64,000 nucleotides of DNA from Latrodectus hesperus (lineage: Eukaryota > Arthropoda > Arachnida > Araneae > Theridiidae). Positions 1 to 23,800 of the stretch are shown in pieces (position 1 is the first letter of the stretch; every line of letters starts with the position of its first letter). The stretch lies in assembly GCA_037975125.1 (NCBI GenBank), contig CM075853.1, forward strand, positions 33,496,613 through 33,560,612. The letters are read 5' to 3'. Position numbers and translations under genes: made by a program. A model generated the notes under the pieces. That model ran no database searches. It worked only from the letters and a program-made list of their open reading frames with translations, and was not told where the DNA came from.

Positions 1-7560
<7,560 letters not shown>

Positions 7561-7562
7561 TA

Positions 7563-7770
7563 TCCGGCCGAGCTGGCAGCCGAATAGTTAGCGCTATTGC
7601 CTTCGGTTCAACAGTGCGTGGGTTCAAATCCCACCTTGGGCATGGATGTTTGTAGTGGCTCGGAATCCACTTTAAACCGTAAGTCCCGGTCTAATTAGCC
7701 TTCGTGTGCAAAAAATGACCGTTGAGTGACAAAGAAACCAAATCAACCCTTGTTTAATCCGAAGAATGTT
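7563..7770 (+). mobile_element. tRNA-derived SINE
   Basis: The head folds like a tRNA gene. An A-box-like stretch starts near 7574 (TGGCAGCCGAATAG), a second tRNA-like stretch with TTAGCGC follows, and a near-perfect B box, GGTTCAAATCC, lies at 7621-7631 and is followed by CCACC. A non-tRNA body of about 130 bp follows (to roughly 7770), with GC well above the flanks. SINEs of this kind are transcribed by RNA polymerase III from the internal boxes and are copied by a partner LINE. The 3' end is estimated from the change in base composition. A plain tRNA gene is unlikely because the A-box side is distorted and no matching acceptor stem closes the fold. Confidence 0.8.
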
Positions 7771-11417
<3,647 letters not shown>

Positions 11418-11419
11418 TA

Positions 11420-11454
11420 CAGAGGGTATTAACACATTTTTAGAACGATCTCGA
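11420..11454. repeat. Left terminal inverted repeat of Tc1/mariner element
   Basis: Matches the reverse complement of 12489-12523 with one mismatch over about 35 bp; preceded by TA. Confidence 0.93.
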
Positions 11455-11562
11455 TTAAGAATTTTAAAAAAGTAAATGTTTTAGAGCAAAAATGTTTTCC
11501 AACAGCTTTTATTTGAAATGAGAAATATCGTCTGCTACTTTTAATTTTATTCTTCTTTCAAA

Positions 11563-12448
11563 ATGTCGCATGTAAACAAGCTGTGGATTGAAGGATATGT
11601 TTTTGCGCTTTCCGAAGAGAAATATTCTTATTCTAGGATTCAAAAACGTTGTGGAATGCATGGTATTAAAATTTCTAAGTGCAAAATAAGCAACATTATT
11701 AATCGGAAAGGTAAAAACCATGAATCATTATTTCTACTTGGGAATAAGACTCCAAACGAATATCCGAAAAAAGTACGTACTGTTTCAAATGTTTCTAAAG
11801 TGAAACCTCTGGTAACAAGAGAAAATCCTTCAAAACAGAAATCAATTGCAAAGTCTTTAGATGCACCTGTAGCAACAATAAATAAAATAATAAATCAAGA
11901 TTTACAACTTAAAAAAGCTAAAAAACATAATGTTCACCAACTTTTGCCGTTGCATGTGGCTCAACGCAAAACATTTTATAGAATCCTGTATGAAAACCAT
12001 TTAGCAGGAGATAAATGGAAATACATTGTGATCCTTGATAAAGCATATGTTTACCAAAATGAGTGCAACAAAAAAATTGTCTATTTACTATAGAAAACGA
12101 GGAGAAAAAATGTATAAACCTGGTTCAGTCAATGTAAAGAATGATACTTCGAAAACTACCACTGCATTCCTTGGCAAAATGAAGACTAATACAGGTATTG
12201 CATATATACCTATTCAACATATTCCTGTGTGAAGTCCCTTGACTTTTCAAATATGGACTATTGTGCCGTTTGGTCTGTTAAAAAGAGCTCTTTCTAAACG
12301 CAAACCCACCACGATACATAGACTCTGGAAAGTAGTAGAAGATGAAGGGACAGCAATACCCCTGGAAATTTTTCGAAAAGCTCTTCTATCATGGAAATCA
12401 CGATGCAGACTTATAGTCCAGAAAAAGGCTATCAGATCGAACATTTAA
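11563..12448 (+). pseudogene. Tc1/mariner-type transposase, frameshifted and internally deleted
   Basis: The transposase would bind the element's inverted repeats and cut and rejoin DNA with three acidic residues. From the Met at 11563 a 176-residue frame holds two helix-turn-helix-like segments (about residues 15-47 and 88-113). The first catalytic Asp is residue 159 in the context VILDKAYVY. The frame breaks just after this. The reading continues one frame over (from about 12070, with YYRKRGEK), hits a stop at 12230-12232, and then needs two compensating frame changes. The third acidic position is seen near 12257 in NMDYCAVW, followed by the conserved end GLLKRALSKRKPTT and the tail up to 12448. 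Only about 73 residues separate the first and third acidic positions, where about 130 are expected, and no second catalytic Asp motif is visible. The protein cannot be active. Confidence 0.88.
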
Positions 12449-12488
12449 AAAAGACTGTCTTTAAATTTTAAGTATTAATTAAACGGCT

Positions 12489-12523
12489 TCGAAATCGTTC
12501 TAAAAATGTGTTAATACCCTCTG
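12489..12523. repeat. Right terminal inverted repeat of Tc1/mariner element
   Basis: Inverted copy of 11420-11454; followed by TA at 12524-12525. Confidence 0.93.
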
Positions 12524-12525
12524 TA

Positions 12526-14412
12526 GTGATGAAGAAACGTTATAACAATATTTGCCATGAACAATTTTCAATGTCTGGAAAGTGGCAAAAGAAATAATTA
12601 CAGAAATTATCATAGAATGACATCTGCTTATTTCTTCTTAGTATAACTTTTTCAGTAAGTTTTTATATGACTCAAATTAAGCCTATAATATATAGATGGC
12701 ACCATCAAAAATATCATTACGACTCGAAAGGAGCAAACTGACTTTTGAATGAAAAGAAATGACCCAAAATATTCTCGTGATATCTTTAAAAGTAACTTTA
12801 GCTGCGATCTGATTAAAATGAGAAAGGGAAGACTTCACTAAAGGCAGTCCTTTTTAGTATATTTTAAAGTTAATAAAACGGAATCTCTATTGTTTGTAGT
12901 ATTACTAAATTATGTAGTTTGTATAAAATATATAATATAGTTTTTATTTATTTCTCTAACTATATATAAACTACGGTAATCAGCAGGATTTTCAGCAAAA
13001 GAGTAAATTTTACTTTTACAATCATCTAGGGAGAATCAAGGTGGACAAACGTATGCTTGTCAAATGCCATGAAAATTGACTACAAAAAATTGTTTTTACA
13101 GCCTCTGACGTCTTGTTATAGTGATATATAGGCTGAAAATATCCTGGTGCTAATATATGTTTATTTAACACATAATCTGAAACTCACAAAGAGAAATAAA
13201 TAACACACAGCCCTATATTTAAAATATTAATGAATTTTAAATATATTACAATATAAATGAAAAATAATATACTAGACAACATTTAAAAAATAATAATTAA
13301 CAACAATAAATACAATACAACATTTAAAATGTTGATAATAAACATAAATATTGATCAATTATTAAATGTGGTCTAAACCTTCTATGTTTTCAACTAGATT
13401 ATGGAAACGGTAGTCATACATATTCTAAAAATAATTATAATTTCTTTTTGAACGAGAATTAATCAATATGTGTAACTTTAATTTTACTATTATTTTTTGT
13501 TAGAAAATAAATATTAATTGTTTCGTTGAAATTAAATCCTCTTGAAATGTTATTATTTTGAAGCGTTTTACAGAAAACTAGAGGTTTTACAGCTGCCTGA
13601 ACACGGCCTTAATCTTCAAAATGTTCTAAGTCTTTTACGAACTATAATATCTGGTTTTAATTTTCCTTTCAAAATTTGAAATACTAAGTATTTACTCTAT
13701 AATTAAATTCAATTGCTCCATTTTTTAGAATAAAACTAAATATGTTAACTTTGAAAATATAAGCAGTTTGATTTAAAATAAACTCCTACTGCTATTCCAT
13801 AGAAGTATGTAATATTTCAGTAATTTCATTTTTTCCATTGATTTTCATCACACATCTTTTTATTTTAGAAAATAATTGTAATTATTTTCTATACATACAC
13901 ATAATTATATCTAGACATTTAGAATAAATTTTTAAAACATTAAGCGAAATAAGTTAAATTGGAAAATAAAATCAATGTGGATTAAAATGAACATAGAAAT
14001 ATTTAACATTAACTCCGTTCCTGATAATGATTTTCATCACATAAAATTATAACTTTTTTGAAAAGATCAAATTACATAGTTATTCAGACAAACTTTTTGA
14101 CTCATCCTTCATAGACAATATTTGTTTAACCTTTATTTAATTTAAATTTGCTTAGCATAAAGGAAACAACTAAAGCTTAGTTATTTTAAAGTAATTATTG
14201 ACATCAACATTACTTTTCACTAATCAAAAGGTTTGTAAGCTGTATTTACATTTCTTAATGTGGAAAATTCAATAAATTTCCAAGTATCTACCCAAAAAAT
14301 GTGCATTTATAAAGAAATAATTAAAGTACGATCTTCTGATTACCAGCTCTAATAAAATAAGAGCCTGATGTCATCTAATATGAAGATCGTATCCCAACCA
14401 CTATAAGCCATA
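12526..14412. other. AT-rich DNA, no gene seen
   Basis: Between 12530 and 12840, and again at 13020-13150, GC is a little higher than in neighbouring DNA, but no frame or repeat is recognised. The rest is very AT-rich. Confidence 0.55.
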
Positions 14413-14479
14413 TTACTGAATATTTTGATATAAAGAATGATATCGTAAATATCATTCTTTATATCAAAATATTCAGTAA
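14413..14479. repeat. Perfect 31-bp hairpin
   Basis: Arms 14413-14443 and 14449-14479 are exact reverse complements around a 5-base loop, CGTAA. At RNA level this would be a fully paired stem-loop of 67 nt. It could be a microRNA-like precursor, but perfect pairing without bulges and a 5-base loop fit a recent inverted duplication better. No terminal repeats or target duplication mark it as a transposon. Confidence 0.95.
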
Positions 14480-16803
14480 CATATTTCGATAGAAGTCTGA
14501 TTTCCTTGTTTTAAGGCAAGTCTTGACTTTAAAGTATTTTTGTACTCAATTACCGATCAAAATCTTTATGAAATTGAGTTTTAAATGGAACTGTGTAAGC
14601 CCCTTAACTTCCATATACTTTTTTTTAAGTTGTTTTGAAATATTACCCTGTTTTTCGATAAGAATTATTAAAACTTAAAAAATCATAAATATGTAATAAA
14701 CATTAAGGTTATTAATACAGGATCCATATTATCCATTCTAAAATGTGTATCTCATTGAAATATTTAATTTTCATTTTGAATAAATAAAATTTTCTTTAGA
14801 TCATTCATATATAATATCATAAAAAATTCATACTATAATTAACAACGAGTAATATTAAGAACAAAGAGTATTAAAGAATTTTTACCAGATATTTTAATGC
14901 AAAAATGATTACTTATAATTGTTAGTGTTGAAATTTATTTAAGTTTTAATTTAATGAAATCTATGTAAGTTATTTTACATAACGTCAATCGAATCTAACT
15001 ACATCATATTTAATGATAAATAGCATATACAAACATTCATGAGTATTAAATTTGCCCATTAATTTATAAAATTTATAAGAATTCTCCAAATACAAAAAAT
15101 CAATTTAATGTGTAATTATAAATCAAATATTTATGAAGAAAAATGCGAATAGTTTCCTATTCAATTAATTCTATTTATAGATGTTGTTTCATTCCATTTT
15201 TTTGCAATTGAAATTTGAATTACTGTGAAACCAGATTATAAGACTGAAACATTTTTTTTTCTTTCTAGAAACAAATCTTCATATTTTGAGAATAGGATGC
15301 ATAGCATACAAAAGGGTACCATGAAATTTTAGACATTCGTTTTTATGTAGAAGGAGAAAAGTATGTTTTTGGAATTTCAAGAATATCTATTGTTCTGAAA
15401 TTTCCTAAATTGATATTTCCAGAAAAGGATACATTTCTTTTGTTTCTTTGAAAGAGAAACAAGATGAAAGAAAAAGAAATATAATCCCTTGAACATAACA
15501 TTTCGATGTATTTTCAAATTCCATGTCATTCATATTTTCTGGGCACGTCTTTTGCCTTAGAGCAGACTCATTCTATGGAATGCCGTTAGATAGGTCATTT
15601 TTATATATCAGAATATTTCTTTCTCACATTGTGCACTTTATTTATTATACTTTTCAATTTAATTACTTTTCACTTTTGTTAATCTTTAATATTTTTTGAA
15701 AATATTTCATTAATTCATAGTCTTATTCTTAAATTCAATGTGCAATTGCATTTAAATAAATGTTTGTTTGAGAAAGAGGGCGAATTTAGTTCTATGTAAT
15801 TAAATTTTAAAACATTTCCTCATAAATATAAATAAATTACTATAAACAACACATAAGAGTTTTTGACTAAAAACTCTCATAAGACATTAGTAAGTTTAGT
15901 AACGTGTATATACATATTTTAAGTGCATTTTCTCATTTGCTATGCTTCTTTCTATCGCTTATTTATTTAGAGTCTAGACAAACTGTAAATATATTACAAA
16001 GCATAATGTTGCATATTTGGTATTGTTTTATGAGCATATATTTTCCATCGAAAAATTGTTTTATGCTGTGCAAATATTAGACAAGTTTTAAGATGGATAG
16101 TTAATTTATAATGAGATGTATAAGTTCAATATAATTTAGGAAAAAAGTTGCATGAGGAGAGAAAATATTCTTATATTTTGTTTTTAAACATAAAATAATG
16201 AAAAAAATTTAAATTTTCATGCCGGTTAGTCTAAGAGAGAAACATTTCATCCCTTTTATTCATCTATCCTTATCCGCAGACAAAATATTTATTATTGAGA
16301 AATTTTCTGTCTGTTAAATCCTAAGCAATTTTGATATTTTGTATTAGAAAATTTGCCATGAGCGTAGATAGATTTACGCATAGTTTTTAATTGCTTATTT
16401 AGTAAGAATATGGATGCGATTTAAATTTATAATTGTGATTTTTTCCTACATTTTCAATTTTTTTTAAAATTGCAAATTTCATAAAAAGAAAATTTTTAAA
16501 TCATTTTCTTCAGTAGGATAAAAATGTTTTTATGCATTTTTAAATTTTATAAATTTCTGGGTCAGACTTTATTGGCTATAATCAAAAAGATAAAAATCAT
16601 TAAAATGTTGAGAATGTCAGAAGAAAACTAAAATGTTTTAGATTCTAAGACGGTATATTGTTTTTCTCGCAAAATATTATTTTCTTAATTTAGGTATAAA
16701 ATTCTCGTATTTTAATTATTACCTAATGGTTTTAATTAAAAAATAATTTTTTGTGCAAATTAAATGGAAGCTATTTGAAAGCATTATTTATTAACGGGAA
16801 ATT
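14480..16803. other. AT-rich DNA, no gene seen
   Basis: A small hairpin (9-bp arms AGAGTTTTT/AAAAACTCT) lies near 15855-15876. The 20 bp at 16241-16260 are an inverted exact match to 1744-1763, suggesting an unnamed dispersed repeat. A patch of higher GC lies at about 15540-15600. No coding region seen. Confidence 0.55.
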
Positions 16804-17750
16804 AAAGCCTCTTTATCTTCTTGAAATATTATTCAATGAAACGCTTATATCATTTTTAACTTTATTAATTTTTATAGATTTATTTAATATTCATGATCAT
16901 TATAAAAGTAATACAAAACTTTGAAAGAATACTTTTACATAGTTGCTCTTTTAATTTTACTATTTTTTCAGTGTTTTGATATTTATATGTTTCAAATTGG
17001 CATATGTGTGCACCGATAATAAATTTCAAAATATAAAATAAACATTTTTGGAATAAAAACGAAGCAAAAATTTTACTCCATGCTTTTAAAAATGCACTCT
17101 TTTTTTCAAATCATTAAAATAGTTATTTTGAAAGCATTTTAATTTAACTTTATCATGAATTAATTAACTTTTAATAAATTTTAATATATAATATATGTGA
17201 GCACGATATTCAGTAAAACTGCTGTTAAGAAGTGAAAATAATTACATTTATTAGAGTTGAAGGCATTTTTTATTTACAAGAATGTAATTTTTTTAAAAAA
17301 TAGCATGCACGTTATCACATTTAATCAGTAAAATTCTAAGACAGAAGAAATATATTAATACTAAGTACAATTATAAATAATATTGATATATTCTTTATTT
17401 GAATTATATTAATAGAAATATAAATTATTTTATGAAAAGGAAAAGAACATTATTTTTGTTCAGAAAACCTTTAAATTCTTTGCTTAGCAAAAGAAGTTAC
17501 TTTCATCTGTTGCTGTTATTCTTAATGATGTTTGGACAAGACAAGCTCACTGTGCTGGATATGCGAATTTTTTTCAGAAGAGTGCGTCTTTCGTTTAACC
17601 AGAGCACCACGAAGGTGAATTTACGATTTTCATCTAGCTAAACTCCTCTGATCACCAGAGGATTTCCTCTCTCAATTTTGGCATTGATCTGAAGGGGGAA
17701 TAAATTTTATCCAGACCATTACACCCATGACAACTGCTCAACGACTGACT
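16804..17750. repeat. Tandem duplication, left copy
   Basis: About 947 bp, repeated immediately downstream at 17751-18697 with a small number of substitutions and short indels. The left copy ends inside a SINE (after CGACTGACT) and the next base run starts the right copy. The matching 80- and 77-residue open frames at 17399-17641 and 18345-18578 are products of the duplication and run into SINE sequence, so they are not taken as genes. Confidence 0.95.
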
Positions 17751-17753
17751 AAA
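17531..17753 (-). mobile_element. SINE fragment, headless, in left duplication copy
   Basis: Same sequence as the SINE at 18477-18780 but cut at the duplication junction, so the whole tRNA-like head is missing. Its sense strand is minus, so the part present is the body and 3' tail. Confidence 0.85.
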
Positions 17754-18697
17754 ACCTCTTTATCTTCTTGAAATATTATTCAATGAAACGCTTATGTCAT
17801 TTTTAACTTTATTTATTTTTATAGGTTTATTTAATATTCATGATCATTATAAAAATAATACAAAACTTTGAAAGAATACTTTTACATAGTTGCTCTTTTA
17901 ATTTTAATATTTTTTCAGTGTTTTGATATTTATATGTTTCAAACTGGCATATGAGTGCACCGATAATAAATTTCAAAATATAAAATAAACATTTCTGGAA
18001 TAAAAACGAAGCAAAAATTTTACTCCATGCTTATAAAAATGCACCTTTTTTTCAAATCATTAAAATAGTTATTTTGAAAGCATTTTATTTTAACTTTATC
18101 ATGAATTAATTAACTTTTAATAAATTTTAATATATAATATATGTGAGCATGATATTCAGTAAAACTGCTGTCAAGAAGTGAAAATAATTACATTTATTAG
18201 AGTTGAAGGCATTTTTTATTTACAAGAATGTAATTTTTTTAAAAAATAGCATGCACGTTATCACATTTAATCAGTAAAATTCTAAGACAGAAGAAATATA
18301 TTAATACTAAGTACAATTATAAATAATATTGATATATTCTTTATTTGAATTATATTAATAGAAATATAAATTATTTTATGAAAAGGAAAAGAACATTATT
18401 TTTGTTCAGAAAACCTTTAAATTCTTTGCTTAGCAAAAGAAGTTACTTTCATCTGTTGCTGTTATTCTTAATGATGTTTGGACAAGACAAGCTCACTGTG
18501 CTGGATATGCGAATTTTTTTCAGAAGAGTGCGTCTTTCGTTTAACCAGAGCACCACGAAGATGCATTTACGATTTTGATCTAACTAAACTCCTCTGACCA
18601 CCAGAGGATTTCCTCTCTCAATTTTGGCATTGATCTGAAGGGGGAATAAATTTTATCCAGACCATTACACCCATGGCAACTGCTCAACGACTGACTA
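17751..18697. repeat. Tandem duplication, right copy
   Basis: Second copy of the unit that starts at 16804. It continues past 18697 into the remainder of the SINE, so the right copy carries the original SINE and the left copy a clipped one. A short stretch, TAAAG, is present at both ancestral breakpoints and may have guided the event. Confidence 0.95.
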
Positions 18698-18780
18698 AAG
18701 GACTATCAATTCGACAGATTTAACGAGCACGTAGTCGATAGGTCTTTGGCGGCATTGGGATTGAACCCGCCATAACGACA
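18477..18780 (-). mobile_element. tRNA-derived SINE, 5'-truncated in its head
   Basis: Read on the minus strand, the element begins in a tRNA-like head. The B box reads GGGTTCAATCCC in reverse at 18757-18768; the A-box side is missing. A body of about 280 bp follows, ending near 18477. The body aligns throughout with the fuller copy at 30590-30942, with shared blocks such as GGTGCTCTGGTTAAACGAAA and ATCCTCTGGTG. Loss of the 5' end is usual for elements copied by target-primed reverse transcription. Confidence 0.87.
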
Positions 18781-18841
18781 AAGTTACAATTGTAATTTTC
18801 ATGTAAATAAATTTAATTCTATTAATTTAACATATTCATTT

Positions 18842-18880
18842 ATGGACAAGTCAAGCTTACTGTGGTATTCAATAGAGCAT
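18842..18880 (-). mobile_element. SINE tail fragment
   Basis: About 40 bp resembling the 3' tail of the neighbouring SINE family (TGGACAAGTCAAGCTTACTG here, against TGGACAAGACAAGCTCACTG at 18479). It lies about 60 bp beyond the head of that SINE and is in the same orientation. Confidence 0.6.
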
Positions 18881-19123
18881 GTAATTTCAACATAGTCATG
18901 TTTTTGAAGTATATTTTTTGAAACTCTCTGTAATTACAAAATAAATACTAAAGCTTGTACATTTTAAATTAGTTTTCAAGACTTTTTCTTTTGTACAGAT
19001 TATTGGACTCCTTGTGTTCCATCACTGTCAAAAAATAACAACATAAGCAGTGATTTTTTAAATATTACCGTGTATGATCATTATTACAATCCAGAATTAG
19101 TTTGCTTCCATTTTGCTTAATAA

Positions 19124-19440
19124 GTTGCCGCAGTGGCTGCTCGTGAGATACGTTGTTCCTACAATCGAAAAGTTGTGAGTTCTATATTGATGCAGCCGAA
19201 TATCCAACATTTATGGTGATTTGGAACACGCAAATTAAGTCGTGCTCTAACTGTATTTCAAGTGACTTTATAGCAGAGAATATTTGAGTATTCGCTTGGT
19301 CTCTGTATCAAAATTGCTGGAACCCACTCAATTTCAAGATTATGATGGCACACCTACCAGATGCTAAACTACACAAGATGCCGTTAGTTCGACCTCTATA
19401 GAGGATGAAGAAATAAAACATTTCTGGTAGGTCAGCGTAA
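19124..19440 (+). mobile_element. Probable tRNA-derived SINE, diverged
   Basis: Opens with a tRNA-like head: TTGCCGCAGTGGCTGCTCG from about 19125 (A-box-like) and a degraded B box, GAGTTCTATATTG, at 19177-19189. A less AT-rich body follows to roughly 19440. The B box lacks the invariant TTCRA core, so the element is old and could not be transcribed from it. End points are estimates from base composition. Confidence 0.5.
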
Positions 19441-20533
<1,093 letters not shown>

Positions 20534-20610
20534 CTTATAAAATATATATATAAACTTATAATATTGTTTGTTGGATGGAAGCGAGAACACTTTTGAGCAT
20601 TAACGAAGAT

Positions 20611-20839
20611 TACAGAATATTTTAAGGATTTTAAGAAAACATACCTACAAGAACATTAAGAAATTTCATTGGTGTTCTTGAAGAGCTATTTTTTTAGAAG
20701 TCTGCAGGACACATAAAGTGTATAAAATGCAGACTTCTAAAATATAGCTCTTCAAGGACATAATGAAATTTCATAATGTTCTTGTAAGTATATTTTCTTA
20801 AAATATTCTGTTATAAGACACATAAAGTGTATAAAATGC
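20611..20839. repeat. Long imperfect inverted repeat with flanking direct repeat
   Basis: The left arm (20611-20706) pairs with the right arm (20728-20813) with a few mismatches and a short insertion, around a 21-base loop. The loop sequence GACACATAAAGTGTATAAAA plus TGC (20708-20730) is repeated exactly just beyond the right arm (20817-20839). The order left arm, direct repeat, inverted arm, direct repeat is what a strand switch and return during replication would leave. There are no terminal motifs of a known foldback transposon. Confidence 0.93.
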
Positions 20840-23800
20840 TCTATTATCCCTAATTATGAAGCAAATCAACAAACAAAAGATGAAATACATTGGATGTGGC
20901 ATACTGAAAACGTTAATATATCATTCTGTTATTGATAAACTTAATTTATTCATTAAACAAATTCAGAGTTACTTTTTTAATTCAAATAAATTTAATCACT
21001 CTGTCTTTTCACAAAGAAGTAAAAAAATTTCTTTTAACGTTCATATTAATTCAGAGACTTATGTGATAGTAACTAACATTCAAATGTTGAAATGAGCTTC
21101 CCTTTAAGAGTTTATATCAAAATTGAAATTAGATGTTTGGAGTTCTGGTTTTTAATTCACTAGTGCATGGGTTTGTTTCACACTTTAGCTGGGGATGTTT
21201 AAATTGCTTAGAAATCCTTGAAACTATGTACGTTTTATTTCAATTAAATAAAAATATGCAAAATTTATGCATAAATCAACAAGCAAAGCAAATCGAAACA
21301 ATCGTAATCAAAATTGTTCAATCATGTGATCCCTTGAGAATGAATTTAAAATGCTAAACTAGGTTTAAAAAACCCTAAAAATATTGACAGATATAGGGTA
21401 ATCAATATATCATGCAAGTCAGCTCTGAATTATATCAGATTATGCAAAAAATGTATAGATTATATAAAAATAAGAAATATATTTTTATAAAACATTTATT
21501 ATTTGTTTTTATTTTATAACTATTTACATGTTCTTTAATAGAAAAAATACATTTGTTGCATTCTTGACTTTATTTGGATAAATTAAATCAGTAAATGTTT
21601 GTTTTTATATTTTGTGGTTTCTTGCTTATAATTTTCGAAAATAAGAAGTAATTTTAATATTTTACTTTGCATCTGTTTCTAAATGAATGTAATTTGTATT
21701 AATTTATATTCACTTAGGTAAGCTTTGTTTTGTTCTAAAATCCTTTGAGTAATAACAGTGCGTAATTTCCAAGCTTATTTCCTTAATTTAACTGATAAAA
21801 ATAATAATTTATTGTGTTTCTTTATTTTAAGCTGCCTCATATTATAGGATTAATGTTGCTGAATGTGACAGAATAAATATTACTAACTTTAAACAGCAAC
21901 CTAAATTTCTTGTTTATTTTATTATTTCATTTAGATTGTAGCATTAGTTTGCATCATTATTCGTTTACTATGTAACCAACTAAAATTTTGACAGTGGCTA
22001 TATAATTGTAAAGAACATTCTTTTGTAACCTCTCCTTCTCTCGTTCTGGGTTTCTGAACAGATAAATATTCCTACGCCAGAAACTTTTCTTCTAAACAAA
22101 TGGGTTTGAATTCACATTTCGGAAAGAAATGTGCCAGGGGAATAGGCACTCTGCTTAACTTAAATTGCTTCTCGAGCTTAGATTGATGGTTGCATTGGAA
22201 TATGACAAATTGGCTGTTCTTTTTCAGATTTTCCTGACTTTGTTCTCAGAAATATCATATTCAAAGTAAGCTATCTTCCTCGGAAGGAAACAAATTCGAA
22301 TACTTATTCAACAAACAAAAAAAGAAAAAAATCTAGAAATTTAAATTATATTAATTTGAGAAAAAAATGTTTCACATGAATTAATTTTCTAAATTTATAT
22401 TTATTATCGTATTACATATTTAAGTAATTTATTTTAAATTTGTAAACAGTTAAGCCACTGTTATTACAAATAATATTTTTACATATTTCTTAGTATGAAA
22501 TTGATTTATAATTAATATATTTCATCAGCAAATTTTAATTATCATTTTACTAATTTTAATTAAAGGCAATAAATCGTTTTAAATCAATTTCTGTTAACAA
22601 ATCTTAATTTTAATTTTAAGCAATTTTTGGAATTCAGATCATAAATTTTATAGATACTCGAAACATGAAATTAATTTTTATAGTCACTGAGTTTAGTTCC
22701 TTATATAAAATGTATATATTACATATTGTATGAAAAAATCATATTTTGAAAGTAAAAGAATCTTCGGTAAATAAAAATAAATTAAGATTGAACTGAATAT
22801 GTAATATTCTGAGTGATATTTTTATTTGTTTATTTAAAATTACATCTGCATTTTTTTGAGAATCGTTATTTAATCTGATTAAAAAATTTTCTACATATAC
22901 ATTATTTAGATAAAAAGAGCGTTTGATTAATTGATACATTCTCTATTTTACTGTAATTTTATAATATAATGTAATTAAAAATTATTTTTTAATAATGGTT
23001 ACTTTTACCATTTAAAAGCATAAAATAAGAATAAAGTTCATAAAATTTTCCTCATATATACTATTTAGGGAAAAGTTTTAGTTGTGAATGCATTCATGTC
23101 AGTAAAACATTTGTGCTATCGAAGGATGAATTACATTCTTTGATTTCTTTGGTACTCATCTAAGTATTAGTGACTTTAAAGTCTCACAAAATGTAAATCA
23201 TTCTTGGTTATACAAAAGATGAGTATCATTTCTAAAAATGCAATCAAAGGTTCAAAGAAAAATATTTTAAAAATCATTTAATAACATTGACAAATTCTTA
23301 CGGAAAATACAACAATAGCGATATAAAACATTTTCAAATTTAATAATAGGCAAATATTCTTCGAAACTATGACAATTTATTCAATCTATTTTTAAATTCT
23401 AATATTTTTGCTAAGTGAAATATAATTTTGACATAAAAATGTATCATTATTCATAAATTTTATTTTATGTTTCTATTGACATACAAATCTTTGAGCGTAA
23501 ACAAAGGAAACACAAAAAACAATTTTTAATTAAGTTTTAAGCAAAATTTGTGAATTAATAATGGAAAATATCATACTTAGAAAACAATATTACAAATAAT
23601 TTCATCAAGTGTAGTTTCTGGAAAATTTCTATAATAGAATTACTAGTCCAGAAGCAGCTGTATACTCCCAAACACACGTAGTTTCAATAAAATATATGAA
23701 ATGTCGGTTTTAATCTTTGTATGATACTATGCTAAATATGTATAAAATGTTTCCTTCATTCACCTAATTATCGAGTATATAGTTTCAAAAAAACTTTTAT

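Larger units (their letters stand above)
11420..12523 (+). mobile_element. Tc1/mariner-superfamily DNA transposon, defective
   Basis: An element of 1104 bp bounded by terminal inverted repeats of about 35 bp with one mismatch, beginning CAGAGGGTATTAACAC on both ends (11420-11454 and, inverted, 12489-12523). It is flanked by TA on each side (11418-11419 and 12524-12525), the target duplication of this superfamily. The interior carries a broken transposase on the plus strand. Full-length relatives are usually near 1.3 kb, so about 170 bp appear to be missing. The third catalytic position is an Asp in an MDY context, which argues against a classic Tc1 (Glu). The exact subfamily is not assigned. 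Confidence 0.93.

Noticed and set aside
17399..18578. Two nearly identical open frames of 80 and 77 residues, which might suggest a conserved duplicated gene
   Set aside because: They lie in a recent tandem duplication, so the similarity reflects common origin and not selection. Their 3' halves are antisense SINE sequence.
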